Shown here: in pieces, positions 63,013-64,000 of the stretch
Numbering within the stretch: position 1 is the first letter of the stretch
Layout of the letters: each line of letters opens with the position of its first letter
Source: Lingula anatina
Lineage: Eukaryota; Brachiopoda; Lingulata; Lingulida; Lingulidae
Assembly: GCF_001039355.2 (NCBI RefSeq)
Contig: NW_019775933.1
Span: 62,001 to 126,000, forward strand
DNA: 64,000 nt
Direction: 5' to 3'
Notes under the pieces: model-generated
Databases searched by the model: none
What the model saw: only the letters and a program-made list of their open reading frames with translations
What the model was told of the DNA's origin: nothing
Made by a program: the position numbers and the translations under genes

Positions 63013-63155
63013 ATATGTCCGAAATCCCTACCAAATGTGTTTCTACAGCAAAGACTTTCAACATTCAGGCTAACATTATCTTCATTGATTTTGAGGGCCG
63101 ATCAGATGGGGAATCTATTAAAAAGATATTGAATCAGATCAAGCCTAGAGAATTG
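63013..63155 (+). CDS. CPSF2: CPSF2 exon 7, repeated copy
   Basis: Identical to 59586-59728 except for one synonymous change (ATT to ATC, Ile). Splice sites are intact. It needs one base from a phase-1 exon, which exon 10 (phase 0) cannot supply; joined to exon 10 it would shift frame and meet a TGA. It is therefore an allelic duplicate in the assembly rather than a further exon. Confidence 0.85.
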
Positions 63156-63660
63156 GTAGGTTATTTTATTGACCTTATCATACAGTGACATTTTCAATTG
63201 GTGAAAGCAAAGGCCATCTTTTTACAGATCTGTCATTTGGCTGTTTTACTATGACAGATATCTCTACCTGATGTAGTAAAAGAACTTGTGGTAAACTTGA
63301 AAGTGCTGTGGTGAACATTTTCAATTACATATTTCCTGTGACATTTATTCCACAAATTCTGAATAACATTAATGGAATTTTAACCTCTTTATCTTTTGTG
63401 CATTGCCCAAGGATTGCCATTATATTGGACCTGATTAGTATGGAGTAATTTATTGAATAAGTTCATTTTAATGTCATCCTAAAGCTTCAATCCTGCACTG
63501 ATTTTGAAATGAAGTTTCCAGGCACTGTTTCTTCTGTAATAAAGAATCACCAGTCTAGTATATATCTATCATGAACAATGGAGTTTGACTATGGAGTTTG
63601 ACATCATGCATCTTCACCTTTTTTAAAGCTTGTTGTCTTAATTACCCTCTTTATCATCAG

Positions 63661-63801
63661 ATTCTGGTCCACGCCAGTCAAGATGCTACAGAATCTTTGG
63701 CAGAATACTGTCGTAGTACAGGGCTGGTGCAGGGCGGCAGGGTCTTTACTCCAAAGACCATGGAAATAGTTGATGCGACCAGAGAAGGTTACATTTATCA
63801 G
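63661..63801 (+). CDS. CPSF2: CPSF2 exon 8, repeated copy
   Basis: Matches 60234-60374 with two synonymous changes (TGC to TGT, Cys; ACG to ACA, Thr). Splice sites are intact. The exons 9 and 10 of this copy would lie beyond the window. Confidence 0.85.
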
Positions 63802-64000
63802 GTGAAATGATAGATCTTTGACAAATGAAACTTTATATACATGGAAATTGATATTTTGAAGTATTTCCTGTATTTATCCCGATTGAGGGGTTAGCACTGG
63901 TTGCAAGTGGGAGAAGGGACTCAAAGATTTATTTAGCTATAGCAGCTAAATATAGTACCTTCTAGTCTCAGTTGCATTTATGAGTGTTATTTCTAACCAT

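Larger units (their letters stand above)
62250..64000. repeat. Duplicated CPSF2 block, copy 2 (probable second allele)
   Basis: Aligns to 58859-60566 and still matches at the window edge. It carries a short duplication around 62470-62530 (TTTGTGAATATAAATTTG twice) that copy 1 lacks, plus scattered intron substitutions. Confidence 0.95.

Noticed and set aside
63013-63801. Tandem exon duplication producing a longer CPSF2 protein
   Set aside because: The repeated exon 7 cannot be joined to exon 10 in frame, differences are only synonymous, and the copy starts at an N.
1-64000. CRISPR arrays, operons, tRNA or rRNA genes
   Set aside because: The DNA is from an animal nucleus; no regularly spaced identical repeats with unique spacers, and no tRNA or rRNA signature, were seen.

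Overview
The window is nuclear DNA from a multicellular animal. It is AT-rich, has long introns with GT-AG splice sites, many simple repeats and many small transposon remnants. Two protein-coding genes can be supported. The gene families, the intronless neuropeptide-type receptor and the repeat style fit a marine invertebrate, perhaps an echinoderm or another non-chordate deuterostome, but nothing in the sequence fixes the species. Near-identical duplicated blocks next to runs of N suggest an assembly of a highly heterozygous diploid in which both alleles were sometimes kept.

Layout. 1-4214: AT-rich, no gene recognised, small repeats. 4215-5660, minus strand: an uninterrupted 481-codon rhodopsin-class GPCR most like GPR83. 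5661-30770: about 25 kb with no exon I could recognise, holding microsatellites, an N gap inside a (CT)n tract at 13.4 kb, and several small inverted-repeat elements. 30771-61292, plus strand: ten exons of CPSF2 (CPSF100), the non-catalytic metallo-beta-lactamase partner of the CPSF73 endonuclease in pre-mRNA 3'-end processing. They encode 357 contiguous codons, roughly the end of the MBL/beta-CASP region to the middle of the C-terminal part. The 5' exons and the last exons are not visible.

The first visible CPSF2 intron is 21.1 kb and is the main mobile-element reservoir. It holds two solo LTRs with intact target-site duplications (35701-35978 and 49882-50608), a 772-bp foldback element apparently inserted into the end of another MITE (32.6-33.6 kb), a TIR element at 36.9-37.4 kb, and a member of a TAA-flanked MITE family that recurs at 42.8, 54.3 (55.8) and 58.7 kb. 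The larger LTR contains a GC-rich 61-64-bp minisatellite and a TATA box framed by a 9-bp inverted repeat.

Two blocks appear twice: 53601-54966 with 55151-56506 (on either side of an N gap), and 58859-60566 with 62250-64000 (just after a single N). The second pair repeats two CPSF2 exons with only three, all synonymous, differences. The repeated exons cannot be spliced after exon 10 without a frameshift, so I read both pairs as unmerged alleles. I found no RNA genes, CRISPR arrays or gene clusters, and no evidence of a previously undescribed multi-gene system. The notable content is the receptor with an unusual TM4, the solo LTRs, the nested MITEs and the assembly duplications.
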